NCBI GenBank assembly: GCA_022495005.1
Contig: JAGYXB010000965.1
Span: 372,001 to 436,000 of the forward strand
DNA from: Rhyacophila brunnea
Lineage: Eukaryota > Arthropoda > Insecta > Trichoptera > Rhyacophilidae
Length of the DNA stretch: 64,000 nt
Direction of reading: 5' to 3'
Shown: positions 23,101 to 34,075 of the stretch, piece after piece
How the letters are laid out: every line of letters starts with the position of its first letter
How positions within the stretch are numbered: the stretch's first letter is position 1
Notes under the pieces: generated by a model
Databases searched by the model: none
Told to the model about the DNA's origin: nothing
Seen by the model: the letters and a program-made list of their open reading frames with translations, nothing else
Position numbers and translations under genes: made by a program

Positions 23101-23876
23101 TATGGCCCCCAAAGGGGGGCTGACAGGGCTCTAGCCTGGGGGCCCGACGAGGCGAGTCAAGCAGATAACTGAGATAAACACATCACAAATTTGCATTAAT
23201 AGTAAAAAAAAGCTATTTTCTTTCGATGGTTTTAAAATTATGTAGTTGTACGATACAATTTTGAATTGTATATCGATACTCGACAACTCCATAATTCAAA
23301 TGGATGTATTAAAATATACAAAAAACACAAAATATACACATTGACTTTACCGCGTACACCATTTGGAAAACGCTACTGAAGAGCGTCACCGTGTCTGGAA
23401 ACTTGTACGTATACAGTTTTCCGCATCACACTTCAACGTGAAATGTTGTATCGGAAATATATGGCCGTATGTATATTAAAAACCGTCCAACATCTTTGGG
23501 TGATATAGTACTGACATAAAATTCTAATGTCTAAATAAAACACGGTTCTTGTCGGTTTACACTTTACTGGAAGCCAGCAGCAAACAAATTAAGAAAATAG
23601 CCGATATACTGGATCATTTGTTAGGTTAGGTTTTCTTTCTTAAATTCATGAATTTTGCCAAAATCAGCTATGAAAAATGAATTAATGTTCATATTGAATC
23701 TAATAAAATTGGAGAACATATAGTACCTATACAGCCATCTCTTTCCGATAAGAAAGCTCACGGCAAACTGTGCCACGGTGAAATGTTTTACGTACAGTTT
23801 ACATGTAACCGAACGTCACACTGCTTTTATCCTTAGCGATAGGTAAGGGGGTCCGCTTCAGGATGTGGGGGCCATA
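23101..23876 (-). mobile_element. GGGCCC-rich nonautonomous element, copy d, split by an insertion
   Basis: The left part (23101-23387) and right part (23818-23876) together correspond to copies b and c. They are separated by a 430-bp inverted copy of the CCTAAC element. The break falls in the block AGCGTCAC...ACGTCACACTGC, whose CGTCAC on both sides is probably the target duplication. Confidence 0.7.
23388..23817 (-). repeat. CCTAAC-containing dispersed element, nested copy
   Basis: Inverted copy of the 15228/18597 family: TCTGGAAACTTGTACGTATA at one end, TTTACATGTAACCG at the other, with the element's T-rich complement TTTGTTAGGTTAGG in the middle. Both ends share GTGAAATG and TATCGGAAA in inverted orientation. 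Confidence 0.7.
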
Positions 23877-24054
23877 CCTAATACTGCCCCTCTCTTTGAT
23901 TTTTTTATATTTTTGTAAAACACTCAAAAACATATTGCTTCTTCAACTTCCATGTTAACACTGTAGCTCCGATCTTGGTTTCTGTCATGTCTAAACGAAG
24001 ACTTAATATAAAAAAAATGAAATGAAAAAATGAAAAATAGAAATTGTATAGAAC

Positions 24055-24250
24055 AGGCATGGCCAACTTCAAGTGGGTTACGATTTACTATCCAGTAAGA
24101 AAACACTTAGTGACTTACCATAGTTTCCCATAGTTGTTCATCAACTTAAGCAAATATAGTACACCGACACCAATTTCTCATTCGTCGCGGAAATGATGTA
24201 TTGGTCTCCGTCACCCATCGTCAAACTAATCTCGAAGAGGAACTACGCTT
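24055..24250 (+). repeat. Dispersed repeat shared with 39520-39620
   Basis: Shares GGCATGGCCAACTTCAAGTG-like and GTTCATCAACTT blocks with 39520-39620. The later part (CTCATTCGTCGCGG) resembles 3260-3290. Noncoding. Confidence 0.45.
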
Positions 24251-24475
24251 CAGTTTAAAGCGTGAGAATTCATTCATGTCCTATTTTTCTCTCACGCAGG
24301 CTTCCTCATAGTTAAAGTAAAAACAACTTTCACGTAAACCGGTTAAGTAAATAAAAAAATAGGAATGGTTAATGCTTTCCCTTGAAAATTTATATTATAT
24401 ATTAAATTGGGCATATGGTGCGATCGATCGAGATCAAATCGTTGGACAAGCCTGTGTATAAGACAATGGCATGGG

Positions 24476-24861
24476 GTAGGCTGTTAAGATTCGACATAAA
24501 TAGTGCATACTAAACTTTGCCATCCATACTTAATTGTTCCGTTGAATTAAGAATATATATTACAGATGGTGTTAGTTTATTTTTTTAAATTCATTACTAA
24601 GTCCTACCTAAGCCAAACCATAATCGATAAAAAATATTCTTCAATATATGAAATATCTCAAATATTATATGATTTAATGGCATAATTTTAGATATTTTAT
24701 AGATCGAAGAATATTTTTTGATTGCTATCCACTATGGCTTGGATTAGGCAGGGTTTAATTGAATTTTAAAAACTGACGAACACTATCTACTCAATGACAA
24801 CAAATACATTTGTCTGACAAAGTTTAGTGTGCACTATTTATGTCGGATCTTAACAGCCTAC
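24476..24861. mobile_element. Long palindromic MITE (386 bp)
   Basis: Starts GTAGGCTGTTAAGATTCGAC and ends GTCGGATCTTAACAGCCTAC. The two halves are imperfect reverse complements along almost the whole length, through a block like TAGATATTTTATAGATCGAA. A sibling lies at 27916-28285 and half copies at 28305-28425 and 58130-58250. A transcript would fold as a long hairpin. Confidence 0.85.
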
Positions 24862-25234
24862 CTCCAACCTTTGCCATTGATATAAGCTTATTTATATAAT
24901 ATAAATACTTTGATTTCAACAAAAATTATATTAACATGGGTTTTGAGGAATATGCACATATTCAGCAATTAGCAAAGCAGCCATGATTTTGTTGATTTAT
25001 TACGGTTTGACAATAAATTCGGGAATGTCATAAAAATATACAATAATAAAAGATATACAGTTATAATAATAATATACAAAATTTATACATAATTATTAGA
25101 AAAGATCAGGACTGGTTTATTAATATAGTACATCAGTGTCAGCGATCTTGCAAGCTTTCTTTGATATAAGTTTTCTAATATGTGTCAGGCCGAAATTGTG
25201 AAACCGTGGTTAAATTAAACATAATTAAAAATAC

Positions 25235-25372
25235 AGTCGGATTATAAATAAAGATCCGAGCTTTCAATGTCATGGGTACAAATTCTGCGTCTGGCAAAAT
25301 TCACACATTGTTTTTCGATGATAAAGTGGCCAACATACATTTCTGATAAAAACAAAAATCTATTAATACTAC
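25235..25372 (+). repeat. tRNA-derived SINE copy (diverged)
   Basis: GCGTCTGGCAAAATTCACAC, AAGTGGCCAACATACATTTC and AAAAACAAAAATCTATTAAT follow the SINE at 19245-19415; the head is degraded. Confidence 0.55.
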
Positions 25373-25618
25373 CTTGCTCCGCCATCTGGAGGACGTCTCT
25401 ACCGATGTTGTTCATATATCTGGGAATACGTAATACACGCGAAGACTAGAACGAGTCCGTTAAGAAAATGTGTCAAAGCATGTGGATAGATTCCCACTAC
25501 AGCGCATTCGTAGGCAAGGAGAAATGGAGTATATTTTATCGTGGGATTGCTGCCAAAAGTTGGCAAGTCGATAATTTAGGTATTTAGAGTTAACGGATTA
25601 TGTCTGTATATAAATGTA

Positions 25619-25639
25619 TTTTTTTTTTTTTTTTTTTTT
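25619..25639 (+). repeat. Poly-T run of about 21
   Basis: A homopolymer T run, possibly the reverse-strand poly(A) tail of a retrotransposed sequence, though no source transcript was recognised next to it. Confidence 0.7.
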
Positions 25640-25889
25640 GTGTAGTAGTTTTGTGTGGTAGGAAAAAATTCAAGGTCACAGATTCGGCGTAACACAATAT
25701 AAAGCGCGTTTGCCATTCATAGATCAAGTACTCATCGGTGCAGTTTTTGCGATTCATGATTCAACTCATTCAAAACAAATTCAAGTTTCAGAATATCTCC
25801 AACAATGTCTGTATTTTAAGTAAGTGTTGCCATGAATGAATCTGCACGGAGATAAGAGTGTGGACCGTGCAACATTCACACTGAAAGTG

Positions 25890-26240
25890 AAGGTTAGATC
25901 TGGCTCGGCCACATGCTACACATGCCTCAAGAGAATTTAAACTTGACCTGCCTGTTCTTGTCCGCTATATACCATCCACATGGAATATACAGAGCTACTG
26001 AATTTTGCATAAAACAAAAAATAAGACGGGTTTTCATGTATGGCTCGGAAACGGTATGTAAAAATGACTTGGAAACAGTATCCGGCTCATTTAAGCAGAA
26101 TGTTCTGCGCAGTAATTTCGGTAATACAGAGACGCGATGGACACAGATATTATAACGAGGTGTACATCGTACGGAAGCCCTCATATGGTACTGTCCATCA
26201 AAGATGGCTGGGCCATCTACAGGATGGATGAATCGCGCAT
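25890..26240 (+). pseudogene. RTE-like retrotransposon fragment
   Basis: The plus strand reads RRVFMYGSETV, then a degraded FERKVLR-like segment, then VRKPSYGTVHQRWLGHLQDG. This is the order of RTE reverse transcriptase C-terminal blocks. Several stops interrupt it. Confidence 0.65.
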
Positions 26241-26475
26241 GGCAAACATAGCATAATTCGGGAAGTCAGAAGGTAAGCAAAGACCTGGTCGACCTCATGA
26301 TAGTGATCGGGTAGACCGGCATGGAGGCAAATGCTGGAGGCTTATACCGGATTATTTGAGTTGTACGAATATGTAGCTTGATCTACAAACGATGAGCGCC
26401 GTCCGAAAGGTTATATTAACAAAAAATAAATTTACAATATGATAAATTATGTCTATTTTTATATTAATGGGAGAA

Positions 26476-26626
26476 TCATAACTTTTCAAACACGCCTAGG
26501 CCTTCGTTGAAGTGGACATTGTTGACGGAGATGGCGGGCTGCCATTTCGCGCAGATGGGGCTCCCCGGGACGAACGGGTCAGATGTTTTTATGTCGATCG
26601 GCTCCGACATCAGTGGGATTCGTAAC
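26476..26626 (-). CDS. RPUSD1-like gene, exon 5 (terminal)
   Basis: Encodes RLRIPLMSEPIDIKTSDPFV followed by about 30 residues ending GVFEKL and TGA. The acceptor is CTTTCAG on the minus strand. Enters in phase 2. Confidence 0.85.
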
Positions 26627-29600
26627 CTGAAAGGAAGATGGAATAAAATGATTATTTCTCTATTGCTTCTTGACAAACCGAAGACTTTAGGAGTTTGGCT
26701 ATGTCGTTTCAATTTAATCAAACACTTTAAATACATCTTGTATTCATCTTCTTCAAATCAGAATCTTCAGCTGCTACAAGACATCACTTCATAAGTTGGA
26801 AAAAGCAATCCCGTTTTTCTCAGCATTGTAGGATCTCGTTGAAGTAATATATCCTTTTTAACACTACAAGCCATGAGGCATAATGATAATAGTGTAATAT
26901 ATTTATTAAGGCCATGCATTAGTTGAGGCACGGTCTAAAAAGATCGTTGCTAGGCGATGCGCGGATTGCGGGTCGCGGGTGCAAACGACGCCTGTCAAAC
27001 GAAATATTATTTGTCATATAAATCCAACATACGTCCATTTATGTTCTGTTTATTGTTCTATTAGTAACAATAATAATATATTCATTGACATGTTTTCTTT
27101 TTAAAGTAAATGGGTAACGTTTTTAGTCATCTTTACACGATTTTAGAATTAATTGACCCGTCGCCATCACGCAGCAAAGTGGCGTGTTTCTGTGTCAACA
27201 TTCTCTCACTGAATGGCAGCGAGTCCAAAATTTCGTCGCGCGTACAGTTGAAAATTATTTGGCGTTTCACTGATGCGTCACCTTAATAGAAGAGAAACAA
27301 TCACACACACCCTGACTGAAAAAATCAATTAATAATTACAAGATAAAAAGAACTTTTTATATACGTTTTAAAATTTTCTGTTGAATCATATAAACTTGAC
27401 TTGACTAGCTTAAACGATCAAAAAAATTTGTACTTGATAGAAATAATACTCAAATGTCATTTTGACATGTCATTGATTTCCATAGTAACACACGTATATA
27501 TTAATATTAATAATTTAGTTGCTACGACCCCAGACACCTAGCAACCAATAATGGTGTCGAAATAATAAATAATTCATACAAAAAAGAATTAACTGAAAAT
27601 GAATTCAATTCTACTTAAAGATGGCAAAAAGTATTAAAAAAATGCATTGGCATCGTGTTCTGATATATTCTAAAAGTTTCAAATGTCTAGCTAGTCGGGA
27701 AGCTAGTTAAAAATCGATTGCAAGATTTGTACCAGACAAAGAACCACTGGACAAATAACAATACGAGCTAAGAAAAACGTTGTAAAATATTGTGACCTCA
27801 CCGAGTCGAACTCCGGATGAAAGGCCAGCGCCTTACGCACTCGAGTATGAGGGCCTTGCATAAGAACAGGTGTTCAATACTCTGTAACTTGCCACATGTC
27901 AGTGGGGGTCAGAGATAGGCTGTGGAGATCCGACATGAATATTGCAAACTAAACTTTGTCAGTCAATTTTATTTGTTTTCATTGAACGAAGAATACAAAT
28001 TGCAGACGATATTGCTTAGTTTTTAATATTCAATTGAACGCTGCCTAATCCAATCCATAGTAGATAATAGTTATAAAATATTCGGCTATTTATAAAATAT
28101 CTAAAATTATGCCATTAAATCATACATAGTTTTAGATATTTTATAGATGACAGAATATTTCTTATCTATTACGGTTTGGTTAGGAACGGTTTAATTTAGG
28201 TTTAAAAACCATCCGTTATTTGTATTCTTAATTCAATGAAAACAAATAAGTATGACTGACATAGCGTGCAATTTTTGTAAGATTTCCAAAGCATATATCT
28301 AAACTCTTATGGTTTGGTCTAGGGTTTAATTGAATTTATTAACTAACCAATACCGTCTGCAAATTGTAGTCTTAGTTCAATGAAAACAAATAAGTATGAC
28401 TGACAAAGTAAACTGTGCACTCACGACTCAACTTAAATTGGTCAACATTCAAATGTCATTGTTTGAACGCGACGATTGTTCGGGTCTGATTCTGAATTCA
28501 AAATGAACATTATTGTCACCTGTACGCGTGTAGGAACATTCTGGGCGGATCGGTGTCTGTTTTATCGCTGTACGTGAAGTCGCCGACTATCGTGTGACCC
28601 AACAGATGGCAGTGCAATCTCAATTGGTGCCGCCGTCCTGGAAAACAAATGAATATATTACATTACATTTAAAGTATATATGTAACAAACCACTACATAT
28701 ATACATCTATAATCGGCATCTCCTGTCATCGGATAAAATTGAGTATTTAATGCTATCAAATAGATACAAATTAAAATTTATTTTACATATTATAGTGAAC
28801 ATAAAAAATCAAAAATTCAAGGCGTTCATAATATGTCATAAATTTTAGTTAAGAAAAGTAAAAGAATTAGTTAACCAAAAAACAGCGTAAGAAGATAAGT
28901 AAAAAAAGTGTATATAGAACAAATAGAACTAAGTAACCCCCTAAACTCGGTCTCACACAAATGGAATATATCAATATCAAAGTGATTTACAGGTGTTCCT
29001 TTTGTTATTAATTCGAATCGTTTTTATGTAACGGACTTTCGGCTTTAACCAACACACCTTCACCTGCATTAGTCCATTATAGCGAGGTTCTACTGTAATG
29101 TTTAATAAAGTGCAGAAAATAATATACATATAAAGACATTGCTAAAAAAATCACGATTGATTACCAGACAGCGGCTTCATCAAGACCTTGGTGGCCGGTT
29201 GTCCGTCGTAGAGACCCTGCTCTAGGACCAAGATTCTAGTGGAGGCGTCTTTCGGCTTGATGCAGTCGGGTCCAGCGCCGCACATCCGTTTGCTCGAGTC
29301 CATATAGTTCTTATCGTAACCTTTCAAAAAAGATAAAAATATGATACTAATAAACATTACAACGCGTTACTAAAATAATATATTAAGCTTGTCGAGTGTG
29401 TCGATTGTAGGATGTATTTTAGTTGATCGCCCCATGGGCTCATAGGAATTGAATTAGTCGAAATATATTATGATTTCATTGGGATTTTGAAAGGGAAGCA
29501 TTAATCATTCCTATTTTAATTGCCTTAATCGGCTTGTGAAAGTAGTTATCAAATTACACATGACGAAGCCTGCATAACCTTGTCGTATCACTTGCTTCAT

Positions 29601-32600
29601 ATTGTATCACTCACGGCCTACCGCAGAAGTGAGAGAAAGTAAAGATGTGAATAACCGTATTTTAAACTGAGGTTAGTCATGGCTCCCATATCTTTGTTGG
29701 GCCCCCCTACCCAGGCTAGGGTTGAAGGTAGTGGGACTTTTTACAGAATCGTTTTCTAAATGTTGTCACAGGTAAAATTAAGTGTATTCGGTGTATTTTT
29801 AGTGAATTTTTTGTATTGTTGAATAAATCCTATGGAGTTGTTGAATATCGACTCACAGTAATCAAAAATTGCATCACACAACTAAACATTTTAAAATTTT
29901 AAGACTACAAATAAAATAGCACTTTTTTCCTCATTAGGGCAAATTTGTAATGTGTGTATCTCATTTATTACGTCGACCTGTTACGGCGGGGCCCCCAGGC
30001 AGCCCCCCCCCCCCCCGAAATGGTGCGACCTTGTGCTTGCCCTGAGCCTAACACTGGGGCTTGATGGGGTAAAATAAGTAAGTAAACAGACCATCCTTCG
30101 GAGATAAGACCAGAACAAGCTTCTGGTTGTCTTATAATTGGGAGTTAGCTACATGTTAATTAACAGTAAAAATATAGAATTCTTGTTCTGTTTTTCTTCC
30201 AAGGGTCATTGTATTCCTCAGATGTTGAGTCCAATAATAATTCAATGGTCTGTGGTAAAAAAAAAATCCTCTCACCTATAGCTACGTTAATCTGCTGGAC
30301 TTCGACGTTCAGATGCCCTCGGAGCAGCGCCAGGTAGTATTTGTCGACCATCCGACCTTCAAACAGTTTTGATGCCTGCGCAGAAACAGCTTTGTTCTTT
30401 CCAAGACAGATGACGCCGCTGGTAGCGTAGTCCAATCGATGTATAAAATGGTATCCATGCTTCAGATGGGGTTCTCTGATGATTGGCACTGGTTCAAGGA
30501 TTCGGTGCAGGGTATTCTGAAGAGAAATACAGTATTATATTGTGGTGATTTCATGTTTTTAGGGTGTTGAATTGGTAACCATGGAATATTTTTATACTGT
30601 AGGTGGGTGTTATGTAAGATGGCAGCCAGTTTGATGTTTTATTATAATGCACAAGGCACCGGCTTCTCATATCTAGAGTTCTGGGTTCGAATCCTGGTAA
30701 AGTCAAAATAAGTCTATGTGATTTTCTTAAACCTGGATGTTTTTGTGATGCGTTTCATGACTATCATTTCGTGACCATGTGGCATTCTACATAAAACAGT
30801 TTTTACGCTTATACCATTTAGAACAACAGTGCAGCATCCCTCGACACCGTTTTGTCACATGGTTTTGGCGCACTGATACTATTCCATCACATGCTCTTTG
30901 CGTGTTGACTTGACATACGAGATACTCTACGTCTGGCACTATTGAGAGGAATTAAAAGCTTTCTATTCTGTTTCTCCTCCTCACAATACTTATAAAATCG
31001 AAATAATGCTCGTCGTCGGCTTTCGCAGAGGTTAAGGCATTTTAATGTTAATAAAACTCCACGCTATATCGAACACACACTGAATTATGGGTGCAGGGAA
31101 TGTAATAGAGGGAAAATGAATGCGGGGGAGGGTTTTAGTTCCAGAATCGACTGTAGTGACGTCGAAAATTTGATATAGAAGCCCTGCAGTGCAGTGTTTT
31201 TATAAAATGTAGAGTTGGTTGTTTGCTAATGTGATTGTTCAAATCAAATCAGAAAATAGGTGAATTATGTGAGTATTGTAAGATGCAATATAGGTAATGG
31301 CTGGAACCACGTAGGTCATTAACAGGTGCATATACATTTTAATTCTTTAGGACGTCAGGTTTGGAAAGCATCCCTCGCGATAGCAGGCAAAAATGTCTCA
31401 AGAGCAGAAGTGACCTACAAGATTAAAGAGAGTGTAAAGCGAGCATGATTTGTAGAAAGGCAGTCGGAAAATAATTGTTTGATGCAAGGTCTAGACAAAA
31501 ACAAATAGTGATAGTAAGATAGACAAAGGCCCTCCTCCCACGGAGCAACTGAAATCCAAAGGAACTGAAACTAAAATTCCAACCAGTATCTAGCTAATGT
31601 ATTTCAATGGCGGCTCGCTGACGGTGAGACTGGAATCTGGTCGCGAAGAGACACAACATGCTAGTTGCCCGGTCTCCCAAGTTTCCAGTGACTGTAAAAC
31701 AGCGGTACCAATATCAGTAGATTCGGTGAAAAATCATATTTTCTTACCAAAATTGGTAGCACTGCGTAACAAGTGTCATGCCATAAAAACCATAACAACC
31801 CAAGACGTCAAAAGTACAAGATGAGCAAAATTGAAATAGCCTAATTGTATTCGAGTAAACGCAGCAGCGTGCGTGCTGTCACTTTTTGTACAAAACAGCT
31901 GATGGTCCAGTTTGAGGCTATGTGATTATTATTTCAAGTGGGTTTCAGTAGCGCCGTGTGCGAAGCATCACATTGGCCAGTTTATGAGTTCCATCACCAA
32001 CCAATTGTCAGATTTCAATTGCGCTGTGGGAGGAGGGCCTTCCGAGTACGATAGAATTTCTACGGCAGAATTTGAAATTTATTGTTTTTGTGTTAAATAT
32101 AAAGTTAGTAGTACCTAACTATGTTGTGTTTAAATTTGGTAGTCATACTGAGTAGCGACACGATGGTATAACGTTTCATAGTTAAGTTGATAATAATAAA
32201 ATCGAGGTTCTACTGTGCGTTACACGCAAAAAACACGGCTTCATTTTGCCGAAAAATAGGCGCTCTCTACATATCATTACTCTGAGGTTTGATGAAAAAT
32301 TATTGAAAGGAAAAAAGTTACTAAATTGTCTTAAAAATAAAACATCAAAGAAATTTCTCTGGACGTGAACGATATTCAAGAATATTACGCACTAACGAGA
32401 CGTAGAGTGTACGTATGCCACGCCATCTTTAGATTAATAAAGCCTGAGCATATCTTTTTGGACAAGCAATGAGTGGTCCATTGTTCAGCTGTCAAAAGCA
32501 GATCCCAGATTGCTTGACATAATGATTTGCCCTTTCTCGTTTCAAATTGAATTAGAAAAAATTCTCAAGTCAAATATATATTAACTATGAGTGTTATTTT

Positions 32601-33178
32601 TAAATAATATACATTCCTGTTAGTTATCAGCACACAAAAACCGGTGGTAGTATCGATTTCCAAAAAAATGTAGCATTGATCTATGCATTACATCATGTAA
32701 CTCATCGATCCAAATCACACCATTCCCTGTGTGAACACGACAGACGCATCAGTATGAGCACTCTATAGAACAATGACAGGTCATCCATAGACAACAACGG
32801 GAGAGGCGGAAAATATGGGACCAGTCGTTGTGAATGTATCGGCATTCTACTTGAGTCGGCAATGACGTATGATATTTTGGATTCTTGAATGGTATACCTG
32901 TCAGTGTTGTTCTTATGTTTAAGAATTTTAAGTTCATTGCAGATAGGTACTATTATGAAGGATTATTATGATATTCATCAGTGATTAGGCCAAAGGAATC
33001 CTACAATGAAACCAGACATGGCGATTTTATAATAAAATTTCAATACAATACAGCGATATGGCTCGATTTAGATACTTACTCTATCGTTTTCGTCATCGGA
33101 ATTGATGAGTAGGTCAAACGGCTTGTCAACTATGAGAAAATTCTCACTATCGTATAAAATGGCCACGCTTTGATCCAT
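26476..33178 (-). CDS. RPUSD1-like RNA pseudouridine synthase, complete five-exon gene
   Basis: Predicted enzyme that isomerises uridine to pseudouridine in RNA (RluA class). Exons in order of translation are 33080-33178, 30276-30516, 29165-29320, 28520-28637 and 26476-26626. All borders are GT/AG and all phases agree, giving 254 aa, shorter than vertebrate RPUSD1 (about 310). Exon 1 starts MDQSVAILYDSENFLIVDKP, the usual 'VVDKP' entry to the fold. Exon 2 carries the catalytic motif HRLDYATSG with nucleophile Asp62, then KYYLALLRGH. Exon 3 has LEQGLYDGQPATKVLMKPLS and exon 4 GRRHQLRLHCHLLGHTIVGD, the conserved C-terminal RHQLRxH motif. No S4 domain is present, as expected for this subgroup. 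The introns hold MITEs and a SINE. Family assignment is strong; RNA target and compartment are unknown. Confidence 0.9.
26905..27285 (-). repeat. Dispersed repeat, second copy
   Basis: Reverse complement of the repeat nested at 3225-3525, with about 60 extra bases around GGGTCGCGGGTGCAAACGAC. It lies in intron 4 of the RPUSD1-like gene. Confidence 0.65.
27916..28285. mobile_element. Long palindromic MITE, second copy
   Basis: Starts TAGGCTGTGGAGATCCGACA. Its arms pair through the TAAAATATCTAAAATTATGC region, as in 24476-24861. The right end is eroded (GACTGACATAGCGTGC). Intronic in the RPUSD1-like gene. Confidence 0.8.
28305..28425 (+). repeat. Half copy of the palindromic MITE
   Basis: Contains the right arm only: GGTTTAATTGAATT, TTCAATGAAAACAAATAAGT and GACTGACAAAGT. 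It follows the complete copy directly. Confidence 0.65.
28520..28637 (-). CDS. RPUSD1-like gene, exon 4
   Basis: Encodes RRHQLRLHCHLLGHTIVGDF and TYSDKTDTDPPRMFLHAYR, the conserved motif around the RNA-binding/catalytic cleft of RluA-type synthases. Acceptor TTTCCAG, donor GTGACA. Confidence 0.88.
29165..29320 (-). CDS. RPUSD1-like gene, exon 3
   Basis: Encodes GYDKNYMDSSKRMCGAGPDC then about 32 residues ending LMKPLSG. Acceptor TTGAAAG, donor GTAATC; phase 1 at both ends. Confidence 0.85.
29678..30030 (+). mobile_element. GGGCCC-rich nonautonomous element, copy e
   Basis: Starts CATGGCTCCCATATCTTTGT and has TACCCAGGCTAGGG near one end and CGGGGCCCCCAGGCAGCC plus a C-run near the other. The right end is degraded. 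Lies in intron 2 of the RPUSD1-like gene. Confidence 0.65.
30276..30516 (-). CDS. RPUSD1-like gene, exon 2 (catalytic)
   Basis: Encodes NTLHRILEPVPIIREPHLKH, then FIHRLDYATSGVICLGKNKA with the catalytic Asp, then RMVDKYYLALLRGHL. Acceptor TCTCTTCAG, donor GTGAGA; leaves in phase 1. Confidence 0.9.
30640..30725 (+). repeat. tRNA-like SINE head of another family
   Basis: An A-box-like AAGGCACCGGC is followed by a perfect B-box GGTTCGAATCC (30684-30694). The downstream sequence does not match the 19245 SINE family. Intronic. Confidence 0.5.
31526..32041 (+). mobile_element. MITE with 16-bp perfect terminal inverted repeats, copy 1
   Basis: AAGGCCCTCCTCCCAC (31526-31541) is matched exactly in reverse complement at 32026-32041. 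The interior shares long blocks with 62839-63404 in opposite orientation, e.g. CATTTCAATGGCGGCTCGCT-type and TCATATTTTCTTACCAAAA. It lies in intron 1 of the RPUSD1-like gene. Noncoding. Confidence 0.8.
33080..33178 (-). CDS. RPUSD1-like gene, exon 1 (start)
   Basis: ATG at 33178 opens 33 codons, MDQSVAILYDSENFLIVDKP and then FDLLINSDDENDR, before donor GTAAGT. This is the first ATG, and the VDKP motif sits at the distance from the start usual for the family. Confidence 0.85.
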
Positions 33179-33461
33179 ATTGAATAGTTTATATTATTGA
33201 GGTGTGGATTGATAAAAATATTTTTTATTATATTACACTTTCATCTATGCTCTATAGGTAGCCCCTCAAAATAATTAATTAAGTAGTAAAAAATATTTCA
33301 ATTTTATTATTAGACTTTTGATAAAACAAATGAGCGGTAGGTTTTTTAAATGTATTCAAAAGGTAATTGAATGTAAATTATTTTAAGCTATGTAAATAGC
33401 TATTTTATAAAAATGATGCAATATTTTGACGTTTGACACAATATTTTAGTTGATAATTTGA

Positions 33462-33467
33462 TTTATT
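33462..33467 (-). terminator. Candidate poly(A) signal of the 33634-33846 ORF
   Basis: AATAAA on the minus strand, about 170 bases past the stop codon. Such hexamers are frequent by chance in AT-rich DNA. Confidence 0.3.
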
Positions 33468-33633
33468 ATTAAAGATACGTTGCAATAAACGTAAAAAAAG
33501 TCACTTAAAAACACGCACAATTCATTTATGAGAAAACAACTAAATTATTTGAATAATCAGGGTTAAATTAATCAAAATCATATAGAAGAGAGTTTAATTG
33601 TCACTTTTGTGCAGTCATTGTTAGATTTGATCG

Positions 33634-33846
33634 TTAATCATTGTGACTGTCTGGCGTATGTCTCCGTTGCTGCCTTCTCGAGTCTCGATTTCTTTCTTCG
33701 TCCTCCCTCGCCGCGGTTACCTCCTCGGACGAGAATCCATATAGATAGGGGGTGATGAAATCCGCGAACTTCTTCAACGCCCAGTAGGCCACGATGCCGA
33801 TGACAACCTGAATCAATCGATCAAAGATGAAAATCAGCCAATCCAT
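33634..33846 (-). CDS. Small single-pass membrane protein, unidentified (70 aa)
   Basis: Starts MDWLIFIFDRLIQVVIGIVA, a hydrophobic segment from about residue 3 to 25, then a basic/aromatic KKFADFITPYLYGF and a charged Arg/Glu/Gln-rich tail (residues 45-70). GC content and codon use exceed the AT-rich surroundings. The ATG at 33846 is the first in frame. It lies about 0.45 kb upstream of the RPUSD1-like start on the same strand. I do not recognise it; one exon, probably a short membrane protein. Alternatively it is the terminal exon of a longer gene. Confidence 0.6.
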   Translation of the reverse strand: MDWLIFIFDRLIQVVIGIVAYWALKKFADFITPYLYGFSSEEVTAAREDEERNRDSRRQQRRHTPDSHND

Positions 33847-34075
33847 TTCTAACCTAACTCTCAACGTGGTCGACCCGCGGCATTTTCACCATTTTTGAGG
33901 TTATAAAAGTGAATTACTGGTTAAAATCAGCAGCGGTATATAATTGTTAATGTCTGCGCGCCAATTGTGATCAATATTGGGGGCTATTATTCAGAAATCG
34001 ATAAAATATTCGGATATTTTCGACGACACGATACGCAAATCAGCTGTGTGACAGGTTGCTTGTAAAATTATATAT

